Below, in pieces: positions 34,757 through 43,431 of a stretch of 64,000 bases of DNA. A model generated the notes under the pieces. The model saw only the letters and a program-made list of their open reading frames with translations. It made no database searches and was not told the DNA's origin. Each line of letters starts with the position of its first letter. Within the stretch, counting starts at the first letter, position 1. The position numbers and the translations under genes were made by a program. The stretch comes from G965212005 sp965212005 (GTDB taxonomy: Bacteria > Pseudomonadota > Gammaproteobacteria > Porifericomitales > Porifericomitaceae): NCBI GenBank assembly GCA_965212005.1, contig OZ243038.1, positions 1 through 64,000 on the forward strand. Reading direction: 5' to 3'.

Positions 34757-34789
34757 GGGAACAGCTAGTGTTCCGCGCTAGCCGTTCCC
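34757..34789. repeat. Hairpin built on REP-like copy G
   Basis: GGGAACAGCTAG (34757-34768) pairs with CTAGCCGTTCCC (34778-34789): 12-position stem with one A-C mismatch and a 9-base loop. Confidence 0.65.
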
Positions 34790-34800
34790 GTTCATGGTGA
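34777..34800 (+). repeat. REP-like repeat, copy G
   Basis: GCTAGCCGTTCCCGTTCATG then GTGA; a shortened copy of the dispersed repeat in plus orientation. Confidence 0.6.
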
Positions 34801-34833
34801 TCGAAAAACCCAACTACATCCACGGAGGATCCG

Positions 34834-34851
34834 ATAAGACCCTATAGCAGT
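34834..34851 (+). repeat. 18-bp direct repeat, right copy
   Basis: Exact copy of ATAAGACCCTATAGCAGT at 34300-34317. Confidence 0.8.
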
Positions 34852-35157
34852 TTCCCCTGTTCTGGATTCCGTCCTCGGCGAGGCCGGCGAGGCTCCGGAG
34901 AAAACGGGCGCAAGGGCTCCGGCAGTTTGGAGGCGGAGCGGGGTCTGTTTTGACATAGGGCCGGCCAGTCTGTAGCCTACACGGTGACACCTTGCCCCGG
35001 TCTATCATCAGGTGATAGAGCAGGGTTCCAGTAATTGGGGAGCTAGATAATTGGGGAGGTTGAGATAGCAACGCTATCCACGGCACCCGGGTCTCGTTAT
35101 CAACGATGGACGCGGCACTTTTCCGGTTCTTCTGAACAAGGCTCGCGCCGTGCGCCG

Positions 35158-37746
35158 TTGTCTGCGCTGCTGCTGGGCCTGCTGTTTGCGCTACAGAGCC
35201 TGCTGATGCCGGTGCGTGCCGAGGCCCCGGTACTGCTGAGCCTGGAAGATATCGAATTCAGCACGTCCCAGCGCCGTGCGGCCCTGCAAGCACAAACCCG
35301 TCTGCCCTCGTCCCGCCTGCGGCACCTCGCCGCCTCGTCCGATCCGGATCTCTTGGCTCCGGGCGCGGATAACCTGCCCCTGCTGGCCCTGCAAGACTCG
35401 CAGCCCCTGTCGGGCGCACGCCTGGGGCGGCACGTGGCCGAGCAACTGCGCCAGGCCGGTGATCGCCTGCTCAACCCACTCTCTGACCCGCAACAGTTGG
35501 CGGGGTTGCTGGAGCAGAGCCGCGCCGGCGGGGCAGAGCTGTCCGGGCGCCTGAACCACCTGGGCGAGCAGGCGCTGCAATCGATGGTGGACAGCGGCCT
35601 GAACCAAGTGGAGCAGCGTTTGCAGGGTCGTGTAGTGCGCCGGGTGGAGCTGGGCTACCGCTCCAGTTTCGGCGGGCGGGAAGAATTGTTCCAGGCAGAC
35701 CTGCAGCTTTCGCTGTGGGAGCAGGAGCGCCGGGCGGCCCTGTTCGGGCAACTGGGCGCGCTGACGCGTGACGGGGAGGGCGGCGCCAACGTCGGCGTGG
35801 GCTATCGACATTTAGTGAGCGGGGGGCTGCTGCTGGGCCTCAACGCGTTCTACGATTACCTGTCTGATCCGAGCGTGCAGCGCTGGTCGGTCGGAGGGGA
35901 ACTCAAAGGCAGCCTGCTGGACCTGTCGGGCAACTGGTACCAGGGGCAGGGCGATGAGCGCACGGGCAACGTGGAGCAGTACAGCCCGGACGGCTGGGAC
36001 CTGGAGTTGGCGGGACGGTTGCCGCGATTTCCGTGGGTGGAGGCAGGGGCTCGCTACTACCACTGGGACGGGGAGGGCGCGGACGAGGACCTGGAAGGCG
36101 TACGCTACCGGGTGTTACTCAAGCCGTTCTCATTATTCGGGTTGGGAGTGGAATATGACGATCCGGAGCGCGGCTCGGAAGACTGGGGCGTAGAGGCGGA
36201 GTTTTCCTACCAGTTCGGCCAGTCGATGAACAAGCAGTTGGACCCGCTGCAATTCACCCGCACCGACCCGTGGGGACGGCGCTATGAGCGGGTTAAGCGC
36301 GAGTACGAGATCCGGGTGCGCAGCCGTACCATTGCGGTGACGGTCGCGGAGTTGGATGCGGATGAGTTGACGGTAGACCCTGGCACCGGCACGGCAACGC
36401 CGGGGCGCCAGAGCGCGAGTGAGGACGTGCCCAGTCCGGTGGTCGTCAACGTGCCGCTGCGTCTGCCGGGTGCGGTAGCGGGCAGCGGGGCGGTCACGCT
36501 GCAACAAACGGTGCGGGTCCTGCTGGAAGGGACGGCAACGCCCGGTCGCGCCGGCGCTCCGGTGCCGGAGGCGGACTATCTGCTGAGCGCAACGGCGGCA
36601 GACGCATCGGGGGCGGCGGCGTCGGTCTCGATCGAGCCGAGTACGGGAACCCCGCAGTCGGTGGACGTGGAGTTTGGCCCGAGCCAGCAAGTGTTGATGC
36701 TGGTGCTGACCCTGGATCTGCAGTCGGATGGCGAAGCGGAAGGTGAGGAGAGCGTGGAGCTGCGGGTGCAGGGCGCGGCGGAGGCGCTGGCAGTGCTGGG
36801 CATTACCGACTCAGTCGGGTCTGGGGCGAGCATCTCCACGAGCACTCCGTCCCCGCTGACCGAGGGGACCCTGAACGGGGCGACACTGACGGTCACGCTG
36901 ACGGGCACGGAATATGCGGAAGCCAGTACGCTGAGCCGCGGGCAATTCACGCTGAACACCACCGTGCCGGGCGTAACGGTGAGTCTAATCAGCGTCAGCG
37001 TCGGGGATACGACCAATGCCGTTCTGACGCTGACCTACGACGGGAGCGACTTTGACACCACCGCCATGCTGGGCGTAACCGTAGCCGCCGCGGCGCACAC
37101 CGGCACCGGGGACCTGACTACCGACACCGTGCCGGTGACGGCGGTGGTGGAGAGCAACAACGCGCAGTTGAGCGCACTGGTACTGTCGGAAAGCACCACG
37201 CTGGTGCCGACCTTTGTCAGTGCCACGACGACCTACACGGCAACGGTGGCTAATAGCGTGAGCAGCCTGACGGTGACGCCGACGGCGGCCGATGCCGGCG
37301 CGAGCATCACCGTTAACACCACGGCGGTAGGCAGCGGTGTGGCGAGCGGCCCGATTACGCTGGACGAGGGACTCAACTCCATCGCCGTGGTCGTGACGGC
37401 GGCGGACGGCAGCATGCTGACCTACACGGTGGCAGTGACGCGGATGACGGCGTTGGGGGCGGCCATCTCCGCGACCAATCCAGCCGCGCTGACCGAGGAG
37501 AACCTGAACACGGCGATACTGACGGTCACGCTGACGAACAACGGCGTATGTGGACGCCGGCTCGCTGAGCCCCGGGCAATTCACGCTGAACACCACCGTG
37601 CCGGGCGTAACGGTGAGTCTAATCAGCGTCAGCGTCGGGGACACGACCAATGCCGTGGGGCCGACTTTGACACCAACGCTACGCTGGGCGTAACCGTAGC
37701 CGCCGCGGCGCCCACCGGCACCGTGCCGATGACGGCGGTGATATAG
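35158..37746 (+). CDS. Inverse autotransporter (intimin/invasin-like), decayed C-terminus
   Basis: 862-codon surface protein. A signal peptide (SALLLGLLFALQSLLMPVRA) is followed by an inverse-autotransporter beta-barrel at about residues 145-360, with VELGYRSSFGGREELFQADL, YRHLVSGGLLLGLNAFYDYL and VEAEFSYQFGQS. The passenger has an acidic/Ala-Thr-rich region and Ig- or cadherin-like repeats (LSALVLSESTTLVPTF to SMLTYTVAVTR). Such proteins anchor in the outer membrane and display adhesive domains. The second copy of the ISATNPAALTEE-type repeat carries a +1 shift near 37535 and a 19-base deletion at about 37656 that restores the frame, so about 40 residues (LAEPRAIHAEHH region) are read out of frame. 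A stop follows abruptly. The start is TTG at 35158, without a clear ribosome-binding site; the frame is open further upstream. Confidence 0.8.
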   Translation: MSALLLGLLFALQSLLMPVRAEAPVLLSLEDIEFSTSQRRAALQAQTRLPSSRLRHLAASSDPDLLAPGADNLPLLALQDSQPLSGARLGRHVAEQLRQAGDRLLNPLSDPQQLAGLLEQSRAGGAELSGRLNHLGEQALQSMVDSGLNQVEQRLQGRVVRRVELGYRSSFGGREELFQADLQLSLWEQERRAALFGQLGALTRDGEGGANVGVGYRHLVSGGLLLGLNAFYDYLSDPSVQRWSVGGELKGSLLDLSGNWYQGQGDERTGNVEQYSPDGWDLELAGRLPRFPWVEAGARYYHWDGEGADEDLEGVRYRVLLKPFSLFGLGVEYDDPERGSEDWGVEAEFSYQFGQSMNKQLDPLQFTRTDPWGRRYERVKREYEIRVRSRTIAVTVAELDADELTVDPGTGTATPGRQSASEDVPSPVVVNVPLRLPGAVAGSGAVTLQQTVRVLLEGTATPGRAGAPVPEADYLLSATAADASGAAASVSIEPSTGTPQSVDVEFGPSQQVLMLVLTLDLQSDGEAEGEESVELRVQGAAEALAVLGITDSVGSGASISTSTPSPLTEGTLNGATLTVTLTGTEYAEASTLSRGQFTLNTTVPGVTVSLISVSVGDTTNAVLTLTYDGSDFDTTAMLGVTVAAAAHTGTGDLTTDTVPVTAVVESNNAQLSALVLSESTTLVPTFVSATTTYTATVANSVSSLTVTPTAADAGASITVNTTAVGSGVASGPITLDEGLNSIAVVVTAADGSMLTYTVAVTRMTALGAAISATNPAALTEENLNTAILTVTLTNNGVCGRRLAEPRAIHAEHHRAGRNGESNQRQRRGHDQCRGADFDTNATLGVTVAAAAPTGTVPMTAVI
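36940..37022 (+). repeat. 83-bp internal duplication of the passenger, first copy
   Basis: Begins GGGCAATTCACGCTGAACAC. Matches 37574-37656 with one mismatch and no indels (offset 634). Confidence 0.85.
37574..37656 (+). repeat. 83-bp internal duplication of the passenger, second copy
   Basis: Near-identical to 36940-37022 but read in a different frame, because of an extra base just upstream near 37535. Confidence 0.85.
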
Positions 37747-37794
37747 AAGGTTGGAGCGACGGACTGGTCGAGGATACCGCTATACCCTGGAAAG

Positions 37795-37812
37795 TCCCCC
37801 TGACAAGGGGGA
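37795..37812 (+). terminator. Hairpin after the inverse autotransporter gene
   Basis: TCCCCC-TGACAA-GGGGGA, a 6-bp stem and 6-base loop followed by TTTAGGGGG; resembles a widespread dispersed repeat that often ends transcripts. About 50 bases after the stop. Confidence 0.5.
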
Positions 37813-37935
37813 TTTAGGGGGTTAGTGCTCCCGGCGTGCAGGGAAAAACGAAATGAATAGCCCGCCATCCTTCCCGCCCCGGCTCCCGTCCTGCTCGCGC
37901 AAGCGGGAATCCAGTCAACCCCGCATCATCCGACC

Positions 37936-37972
37936 GCTAGCCGTTCACGGTTCGTAGTGAAGCATATTAGCC
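37936..37972 (+). repeat. REP-like repeat, copy H
   Basis: 37 bases, GCTAGCCGTTCACGGTTCGT then AGTGAAGCATATTAGCC. Best match to copy A (34 of 37). Confidence 0.85.
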
Positions 37973-38178
37973 AATTTTAGACGAGGGAGCCTAAGCCTTG
38001 TCTGATCGTGGCGGTTAAAAAAATCACTACGCCCCGACTTTGCTGAGGGACCTCCCGTGACCCTGTTACGGGAAGCCGTACCGGGCGTTGCATTTCCTCC
38101 CGGTCGGATACGAACCAGGCTCGTTGCCTATGCCCGGCGTGATGCGGCGAGGCCGCGGTGAATCGACGCAGATCAGCG

Positions 38179-38829
38179 CTAAATCCGACGCTGCCGGGAG
38201 CCGGCGGCTGATCCGGACAGCGGGATTTCTCCGTGCAGTACGCGCTGCAAGGTCTCGGCGTAGAGGCGGTGCTCCACTTGCAGCACGCGCTGCGCCAGGG
38301 TCTGCACGGTGTCCTGCGGCAATACCGGAACGGGCTCCACGGCCAGGACCTGTCCCCGATCGTATTCTTCCTCAACCAGGTGGATGCAGACGGCGCTGCG
38401 GCGTTCGCCGGCGGCCAGTACCGCCTCGTGTACGCGCTGCCCGTACAGGCCGGCGCCCCCATAGGCAGGCAGCGGGCCGGGATGGACGTTGATAACGCGG
38501 TTTCGGTACGCATTCAGCACGGCGGGACCGACGTGCTTCATATAGCCTGCCAGTGCAATCCAGTCGGCCCGGTATGAGAGCAGGGCTGCCAGGATGGCGG
38601 CGTCCTCTGCGCCGGCACCGGGGTGGGTGCGAGCACTGATGTGCAGCGCCGGCAAGCCGGCGCGCCGGGCTTTTTCCAATGCGCCGGAGTCCGCGTTGTT
38701 GCTGATCACCATGATCGGCAGGGCCGCAAGCCGGCCACAGTTGCAGGCGTCCAGCAGGGCCTGCAGGTTGCTGCCCTGGTGGGAGGCCATCAGCGCGAGC
38801 CGGGGGCGCTCTTTCGGCAGTTGGCTCAC
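38179..38829 (-). CDS. purN: Phosphoribosylglycinamide formyltransferase
   Basis: Folate-dependent GAR transformylase of purine synthesis, 216 residues. N-terminal SHQGSNLQALLDAC, the catalytic block VINVHPGPLPAYGGAGLYG with the His and the downstream Asp in VEEEYDRGQVLAVEPVPV. GTG start at 38829 overlaps the pdxB stop by four bases (GTGA). Usually paired with purM; here it ends a sec/pdxB gene string instead. Confidence 0.95.
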   Translation of the reverse strand: MSQLPKERPRLALMASHQGSNLQALLDACNCGRLAALPIMVISNNADSGALEKARRAGLPALHISARTHPGAGAEDAAILAALLSYRADWIALAGYMKHVGPAVLNAYRNRVINVHPGPLPAYGGAGLYGQRVHEAVLAAGERRSAVCIHLVEEEYDRGQVLAVEPVPVLPQDTVQTLAQRVLQVEHRLYAETLQRVLHGEIPLSGSAAGSRQRRI

Positions 38830-39992
38830 TGCGGGCAGAGGCTGCGCCGGCTTTCGCGCCGGCCGGCGTTTTGCGGTGCCGAGCCAAATCCCAGCGCATC
38901 CAGGGTCCGCAACAGGCCGCCGGCGGCAAGGTCCGGGGTCCAGTCGCCGAACTCCGAGCGCAGCGGGTACGTGGCGCGCAGTTGCCCGAATGCCTGGGCC
39001 CGCTCCCGGCCGGGCAATTGCAGCACTGCGCGCAGTCGGGCGCAGGCGTCACTGGGATCGGCAACGGCCAGGATGAACGGACACAGCGCTTCCGGCATCG
39101 GCGTTGCTGGCGGACTCAGCCGGGCGGGCTCCGGCGCCGGAGCCGGCAGGAGAGCCGCTGCGGTGCCGATCTGCTCACAGATGCGCTGGTACAGTAACCT
39201 GGGCGCATGATGCCTGGCCCGGTGACTGTAGCCGGCGACGTGCGGAGTGCCGATCCAGGTGCTGCGCAGCAGTGCCCAGTCCAGTTCCGGCTCGTTCTGC
39301 CACACGTCCAGCGCGGTGCTGATCCGGGCGCATTCGGCCAGCGGCTTTAGCGCCGACTCGTCCACCACGCCGCCGCGTGCCGTGTTGATGAGCAGGGTGC
39401 CGGGGCGCAGCCGTTGCAGCCGCCGTGCGTCCAGCAGTTTCCAGGTGCGATCTGGGCCGTGCCGCGTCAGCGGCACGTGCAGGCTGATGACGTCGGCTTG
39501 CAGAGTCTGCTCCAGCGAGTGGTAATGGCGGCCCGGTTCGTGCCGGGCGCGGGGCGGATCATTACGCAGGCAGCGGCAGCCGATGGTTTCCAGCATGGCC
39601 GCCAGGCATGAGCCGATCCGGCCGCAGCCGATGATCCCGACCCGCAGCCGGCGCAGGCTGATCCCCTGCCGCCGCGACCACAGGCAAAGAATGCCGAGTA
39701 CGTGCTCGGCCACGGCCCGGGCGTTGCTGCCTTGTGCCGTGACCCAGCCGATGCCGGCAGCCTCCAGCGCGGCGGTGTCCAGGTGATCATGGCCGCTGCT
39801 TGCGGTGCCTACTACTCGTACCCGGCTGTCACGCAGTAGTTTCGCGTCCACCCGGCTGACGGAGCGCACCAGCAGCAGTTGCGCCGGGCGCAGTTCAGCC
39901 ACTGGGACAGGGGGATCGTAGAGGCGGACTTCACCCAGCGCCGAGAAGATCTCCCGCACGCCGGGGATGTTTCGGTCCGCCAGTATTTTCAG
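38826..39992 (-). CDS. pdxB: Erythronate-4-phosphate dehydrogenase
   Basis: NAD-dependent dehydrogenase in pyridoxal 5'-phosphate synthesis. Features: VRVVGTASSGHDHLD, nucleotide motif VGIIGCGRIGSCLAAML, catalytic Arg in NTARGGVVDESAL, Glu in WQNEPELDW, His in GTPHVAGYSHR. The first canonical start is GTG at 39959, but codons upstream (KILADRNIPGVREIFSALGE) match the conserved PdxB N-terminus (KILVDENMPYA in E. coli), and the codon in the initiator position is CTG at 39992-39990, overlapping the secF stop as CTGA. A CTG start is therefore proposed, giving 388 residues. Confidence 0.88.
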   Translation of the reverse strand: MKILADRNIPGVREIFSALGEVRLYDPPVPVAELRPAQLLLVRSVSRVDAKLLRDSRVRVVGTASSGHDHLDTAALEAAGIGWVTAQGSNARAVAEHVLGILCLWSRRQGISLRRLRVGIIGCGRIGSCLAAMLETIGCRCLRNDPPRARHEPGRHYHSLEQTLQADVISLHVPLTRHGPDRTWKLLDARRLQRLRPGTLLINTARGGVVDESALKPLAECARISTALDVWQNEPELDWALLRSTWIGTPHVAGYSHRARHHAPRLLYQRICEQIGTAAALLPAPAPEPARLSPPATPMPEALCPFILAVADPSDACARLRAVLQLPGRERAQAFGQLRATYPLRSEFGDWTPDLAAGGLLRTLDALGFGSAPQNAGRRESRRSLCPQ

Positions 39993-40924
39993 GGCTTGTC
40001 TTCCACTTCCGCCGGAGCCACCAGGTCCGCCCTGCTGGTGCCCAGCGCCAGGGTGACGGTGGTGGCGATGTAGAGCGAGGAGTAGGTGCCGATCAGTATG
40101 CCGACGATTAACGTGGCGGCGAAGGGGCGGATGATTGCCCCGCCCAGCAGTAGCAGGACAAACAATACCATCAGGGTAGTCAGCGAGGTAATGAAGGTGC
40201 GCGCCAGCGTGTGGTTCAGGGAGGTGTTGATTACCTCGACGGGCGAGCTTTTGTGCATGCGGCGGAAATTTTCGCGGATCCGGTCAAATACTACGATCGT
40301 GTCGTTCAGCGAATACCCGACTACGGCCAGCAGTGCTCCCAGCACCGGGAGATCGAAGTCTATGCCGGAGATCGAGAAAAATCCGAGCACTACCAGCACG
40401 TCGTGTGCCAGCGCCGCGATAGCGCCGATCGAGAAGCGCAGTTGAAACCGCAGCGCGATGTAAAGCAGGATGCCGATCAGCACGGAGAGCATCGCGTAGC
40501 CGCCGGCCCGGCCCAGCTCCTCTCCTACCTGCGGCCCGACGAATTCAATGCGCCGCATTTCGATTTCCTGCTCGCCTCCGGCGCGCAACGTCTCCAGCAA
40601 CCGGTCTCCCAGCCGGGCCCGGGCCTGCTCGGATTCCTGTTCCTGCGGGGGCAGGCGGAACAGCAACTGGTGCGAGGAACCGAAGGGCTGCACACCGGCC
40701 TCGCTAAACGGACTCTGCGCCAATAGCGCGCGCACGGCGGACAGGTCCACCGCCTCGTCGTACTGGGCTTCAATCAGCGTGCCGCCGGTGAAATCGATGC
40801 CCAGGGAGAGCCCTCGCGTCGCCAGCATCGTGACGGACAGCAGCAGGACGCAGCCGGAGACGGTCAGCGCAATGCGCGACCAGCGCATGAAGTCCAGCTT
40901 CCTGGAGAGAATGAATGGCTGCAT
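39989..40924 (-). CDS. secF: Protein translocase subunit SecF
   Basis: Inner-membrane subunit of the SecDF complex that uses proton flow to pull proteins through SecYEG. 311 residues, six transmembrane segments, first-periplasmic-domain motif LGIDFTGGTLIEA, and the C-terminal block ALLAVVGYSLNDTIVVFDRI with IRENFR. Starts 15 bases after secD; followed directly by pdxB. Confidence 0.97.
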   Translation of the reverse strand: MQPFILSRKLDFMRWSRIALTVSGCVLLLSVTMLATRGLSLGIDFTGGTLIEAQYDEAVDLSAVRALLAQSPFSEAGVQPFGSSHQLLFRLPPQEQESEQARARLGDRLLETLRAGGEQEIEMRRIEFVGPQVGEELGRAGGYAMLSVLIGILLYIALRFQLRFSIGAIAALAHDVLVVLGFFSISGIDFDLPVLGALLAVVGYSLNDTIVVFDRIRENFRRMHKSSPVEVINTSLNHTLARTFITSLTTLMVLFVLLLLGGAIIRPFAATLIVGILIGTYSSLYIATTVTLALGTSRADLVAPAEVEDKP

Positions 40925-40939
40925 CGGGAACGGTACGGT

Positions 40940-42799
40940 TCAGATCGGCAGCCGCGTCAGCCGGCGACCGCCATAGATGAGGTTGACGAGGCTCCGGGTG
41001 ACCATGATGGAAGTGAACATCGAGGTGAGAATGCCCAGCGACAGCGTCACAGCGAAGCCCTTGATCGGGCCGGTACCGAAGCCAAACAGTGCCAGGGACG
41101 CGATCAGGGTGGTGAGATTGGCATCGGCAATGGTTGAGAGCGCTTTCTCGTAACCGGTTTGTATGCTTGCCTGTGGCGAATTGCCGTTGCGCAGCTCTTC
41201 GCGGATGCGCTCGAAGATCAGCACGTTCGCATCCACCGCCATGCCTACCGTGAGCACGACGCCGGCGATGCCCGGAAGGGTCAGCGTGGCCTGCAACATC
41301 GACAGCAGCGCGACCAGGAGCGTCAGGTTCAGCAGCAGCGCGACGTCGGCAATGAGTCCGAACGCACGGTAGTACAGCACCATGAAGATCAGCACCAGGC
41401 CCAGGCCCAGCATGATGGAAGTGCTCCCCTTGTCGATATTGTCCTGGCCCAGGCTGGGGCCGACCGTGCGTTCCTCGATGAGGTTGATGGGCGCAGACAA
41501 CGCCCCTGCCCGCAGCAGCAGGGCCAGGTCTCGTGCTTCCCTGGTTGAGTCCAGTCCGGTGATTTGAAAACGTTTGCCGAGTTGGTCCTTGATTTCAGCC
41601 AGGCTGATGATTTCCTCGATGGTTTCCTTGCGGCGCACCTTTTCCCCGTTTTCCTCCTCTTCCCAGCTTTTTGTTTCCAGGTAGACTACCGCCATCAGGC
41701 GGCCTATGTTGTCGCGGGTGTGGCGCGTCATCTGCCGCGCGCCCTGGCCGTCCATGTTGATGAACACCGCCGGACTGTTGCTGCGCTGATCAATGCCGGA
41801 TTGTGCCGCGATGATCCGGCTGCCGGTGGTGATGATCTCTTTCTTTAGCAGCACCGGTTCGTCGCCGCGGGTGTAGTACAGGCGACTGCCCTGCGGTATC
41901 CGTCCATCGATTGCCTGCTGCACGTCGTTTTCCTCGTCGGCCAGGCGGAATTCAAGGGTTGCGGTGGCGCCCAGGATATCCTTGGCGCGGGCCGTGTCCT
42001 GGATGCCGGGCAGTTGCACCACCACCCGCGTTTGTCCGTGCTGCTGTACCACCGGCTCTGAGATGCCGAGCTCGTTGACGCGCTTGCGCAGCGTGGTGAT
42101 GTTTTGCTGCAACGCCAGGCGCCGGTTTTCCAGCTGGGTTTGTTCATTCAGCCAGACGAGGACGTCAGGCTCGCCATCGCCATCGTCGATCTGCTCCTGT
42201 TCGAGTTCCGGAAAATCCTCCCGGATCAACTGATCGACTTGTGCCGCGTCGTCCGCGTTGCGCAGCCGCACCAGGATCCGGTCGGTGCCGCGGCGGGTTA
42301 CGGTCTTGTAGCGGATGCGTTCTTCGCGCAGCGCCGAGCGTAAATCGGAGACGTAGCGCTCGATGGCGGTGTCTGCTACCGCCTCCAGGTCCATCTCCAG
42401 CAGAAAATGTACGCCGCCACGCAGGTCCAGGCCCAGGAACATTGGCTCTGCCGAGAGCTGGCGCAGCCAGTCCGGCGTGTTGGAAGCCGAGTGCAGTGCC
42501 ACCACGTATTTACGTCCCAGTTCCGCTTGCAATGCGTCGCGGGCCTGCAACTGTGCCGATTCATCGGTGAAATGGAAGATGATGCTTTCCGCGCCTTGCC
42601 GGGTCTTCGTGCTGTTGAGGTTGGCTTCATCCAGAATGCCTCCTACCGTAAACTCCAGCAGTTCCAGGTCTTCGGCGATGTCGTTTGACGATACCTGCAG
42701 TGCCGGAACCTTGCCGTACAGGTTCGGCAGCGCATACAGCATACCGCTGCCGATCACCAGCAGGATCAGCAGGTATTTCCAGGTCGGGTAGTAGTTCAT
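40940..42799 (-). CDS. secD: Protein translocase subunit SecD
   Basis: 619 residues, standard for gammaproteobacterial SecD. One N-terminal helix, large periplasmic region with LGLDLRGGVHFLLEMD and the P1 head, then five helices with GAVDANVLIFERIREELRNG-like block (here GMAVDANVLIFERIREELR). Works with SecF and YajC. A 232-base spacer separates it from yajC, longer than usual, with no gene in it. Confidence 0.97.
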   Translation of the reverse strand: MNYYPTWKYLLILLVIGSGMLYALPNLYGKVPALQVSSNDIAEDLELLEFTVGGILDEANLNSTKTRQGAESIIFHFTDESAQLQARDALQAELGRKYVVALHSASNTPDWLRQLSAEPMFLGLDLRGGVHFLLEMDLEAVADTAIERYVSDLRSALREERIRYKTVTRRGTDRILVRLRNADDAAQVDQLIREDFPELEQEQIDDGDGEPDVLVWLNEQTQLENRRLALQQNITTLRKRVNELGISEPVVQQHGQTRVVVQLPGIQDTARAKDILGATATLEFRLADEENDVQQAIDGRIPQGSRLYYTRGDEPVLLKKEIITTGSRIIAAQSGIDQRSNSPAVFINMDGQGARQMTRHTRDNIGRLMAVVYLETKSWEEEENGEKVRRKETIEEIISLAEIKDQLGKRFQITGLDSTREARDLALLLRAGALSAPINLIEERTVGPSLGQDNIDKGSTSIMLGLGLVLIFMVLYYRAFGLIADVALLLNLTLLVALLSMLQATLTLPGIAGVVLTVGMAVDANVLIFERIREELRNGNSPQASIQTGYEKALSTIADANLTTLIASLALFGFGTGPIKGFAVTLSLGILTSMFTSIMVTRSLVNLIYGGRRLTRLPI

Positions 42800-43031
42800 T
42801 GCCGGCCGGCGTGGAGGCGGATGCGACGCTTGCCTAGGCCAGGCGAGGGGGCCGCGGCGCGGCGGACCCGGCCAGGCAGGTGCGCGACCGCCCCCGGGAC
42901 GGGTGATCGAGGCAGGGAAGCGCGGCTGTCGGCTGCGGGAGCCGGAAAGCGCGCCGCACGGCAGGGCCTGGGGTCGTCAATGAGCAGTGTGTGCGGACTG
43001 AACAGGAAGGGAGCTGCGGTGCAGGGGATGG

Positions 43032-43388
43032 CTACAGGGTTTTCAGTGTGCCTTTCGGCATCGCGTTGGCCACCGAGGTTTTTTGCACTTTGACATCTAC
43101 TCCAGAGGCGATTTCCACCAGCAGAAAGCTGTCCCCAACGTCGCGGATCCGGCCCAGCAAGCCGCCGTTGGTGACGATCTCGTCGCCCTTGCGCAATGCC
43201 TCCACCATGGACCGGTGCTGCTTGGCGCGTTTCATCTGCGGGCGGATCATCAGGAAGTACATGATGCCGATCATCACCAGCATGAAGATGAGAAACTCCG
43301 ATCCGCCGCCGCGTCCGGAGCCCTCTGCTTGTGCCCAGGCGGGAGTGCTCAGCAAGGCCGACAAGAATAAGGGGCCGAGTAGGTACAT
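43032..43388 (-). CDS. yajC: Sec translocon accessory protein YajC
   Basis: 118-residue single-span membrane protein of the SecDF-YajC complex. Core EFLIFMLVMIGIMYFLMIRP followed by QMKRAKQHRSMVEALRKGDE and IVTNGGLLGRI, all typical. An N-terminal hydrophobic stretch (LLGPLFLSALLSTPAWA) looks like a signal sequence. Lies between tgt and secD. Confidence 0.94.
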   Translation of the reverse strand: MYLLGPLFLSALLSTPAWAQAEGSGRGGGSEFLIFMLVMIGIMYFLMIRPQMKRAKQHRSMVEALRKGDEIVTNGGLLGRIRDVGDSFLLVEIASGVDVKVQKTSVANAMPKGTLKTL

Positions 43389-43431
43389 GGCGCGTATTAT
43401 ACATAGAAGCGCCGCCGTGGACCGGCGGCGG

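Larger units (their letters stand above)
34650..35157. other. Gene-free DNA upstream of the inverse autotransporter
   Basis: About 500 bases. Contains a strong hairpin at 34757-34789, REP-like copy G, the right copy of the 18-bp direct repeat (34834-34851) and a small duplication of TAATTGGGGAG near 35033-35058. No gene or clear promoter seen. Confidence 0.45.
37747..38178. other. Intergenic region between the autotransporter and purN
   Basis: Convergent spacer of about 430 bases. Contains the hairpin at 37795-37812, a GCAAGCGGGAATCCAG motif (37900-37915) of a kind scattered in many proteobacterial genomes, REP-like copy H, and a weak dyad at about 38056-38074 (CCCGTGA/TTACGGG). No gene supported. 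Confidence 0.45.

Noticed and set aside
35191..35811. Minus-strand 206-codon frame opposite the inverse autotransporter
   Set aside because: It is the antisense shadow of a gene with clear signal peptide and beta-barrel motifs.
37977..38513. Minus-strand frame overlapping the purN 3' half
   Set aside because: purN is the clear gene in another frame; this frame is Arg/Ser/Cys-rich, as expected of a shadow.
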